Shown: piece after piece, positions 63,965-64,000 of the stretch | Numbering within the stretch: the first letter of the stretch is position 1 | Layout: every line of letters starts with the position of its first letter | Assembly (NCBI GenBank): GCA_964415675.1 | Contig: CAYQBG010000005.1 | Coordinates: 157,631-221,630, forward strand | From: UBA5336 sp964415675 | GTDB taxonomy: Bacteria > Pseudomonadota > Alphaproteobacteria > Caulobacterales > Hyphomonadaceae | Direction of reading: 5' to 3' | Length of the DNA: 64,000 nucleotides | Translations under genes and position numbers: made by a program | Notes under the pieces: model-generated | What the model was told of the DNA's origin: nothing | Database searches by the model: none | What the model saw: the letters and a program-made list of their open reading frames with translations, nothing else

Positions 63965-64000
63965 GTCCTAGCACTCTGGAAAAGCCGGACCAACCGCAAC
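63965..64000 (-). CRISPR. CRISPR array, cas-proximal repeat only (array continues beyond window)
   Basis: One 36-base repeat unit, read on the minus strand as starting GTTGCGGTTGGTCCGGC and ending GCTAGGAC, fills the last 36 bases exactly. A single copy cannot show repetition; the call rests on position after cas2 and on 23-base complementarity to the upstream tracrRNA (63968-63990 against 59239-59261). The minus-strand reading is the crRNA sense, so the array is transcribed toward cas2 and this copy would be the last repeat, unless the leader lies here. Spacers are outside the window. Confidence 0.85.

Overview
The window looks like a chromosomal segment of a high-GC alphaproteobacterium, most likely in the Maricaulales/Hyphomonadales/Caulobacterales neighbourhood. 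This is inferred from gene families only: a two-lobe dCTP deaminase, DUF4170, O-succinylhomoserine sulfhydrylase, PmbA, a YbgC-TolQ edge, and a compact type II-C Cas9. No rRNA or tRNA gene was found to place it further.

Layout. 1-3156: start of tolQ and ybgC (minus), then two glycosyltransferases (plus). 3218-5025: translation genes infC (AUA start), rpmI and rplT, with an I78-inhibitor-like lipoprotein inserted after infC. 5026-6490: an AT-richer insertion between rplT and pheST holding an FRG-domain gene. 6616-12758: pheS, pheT, a voltage-gated-type K+ channel and a GT39-like membrane glycosyltransferase. 12775-18520: an M20 peptidase, a Tat-signal SDR and a flavodoxin-like protein (all minus), then mmsA-mmsB of valine breakdown (plus). 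18622-24315: a minus-strand run of DUF4170, IMPase-family phosphatase, pmbA, two small envelope proteins, a tyrosine-phosphatase-like protein, apaG and metZ. 24383-29843: dcd, rmuC, def, a micro-ORF, fmt, a GNAT and truA. 30234-37998: lemA, DUF2207 protein, Kef-type antiporter, pckA, plsY and dprA. 38145-43680: the outer-membrane biogenesis/cofactor cluster lptD-surA-pdxA-rsmA. 43695-48086: TonB-dependent receptor with Fur-like sites, a lipoprotein and a sigma-54 response regulator. 48268-58991: GNAT-nitrilase fusion, an unrecognised membrane pair, an ArsC-like protein, argS, a lipoprotein, ispH, an acyl-CoA synthetase and a methyltransferase.

59000-64000 holds the most notable locus, a minimal type II-C CRISPR-Cas system. 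cas9 (1068 residues), cas1 and cas2 are translationally coupled by 4-base overlaps. A divergent tracrRNA lies upstream of cas9 on the minus strand, with an intrinsic terminator. A single 36-base CRISPR repeat ends exactly at the window edge. The tracrRNA anti-repeat pairs with this repeat over 23 consecutive positions (one G-U), which fixes the array as transcribed on the minus strand, toward the cas genes. The spacers lie outside the window.

The most useful follow-ups are the CRISPR locus, the FRG-gene insertion in the ribosomal/pheST cluster, and the membrane coiled-coil plus VWA-like gene pair at 49817-52237. Everything was read by eye; no database search was run.
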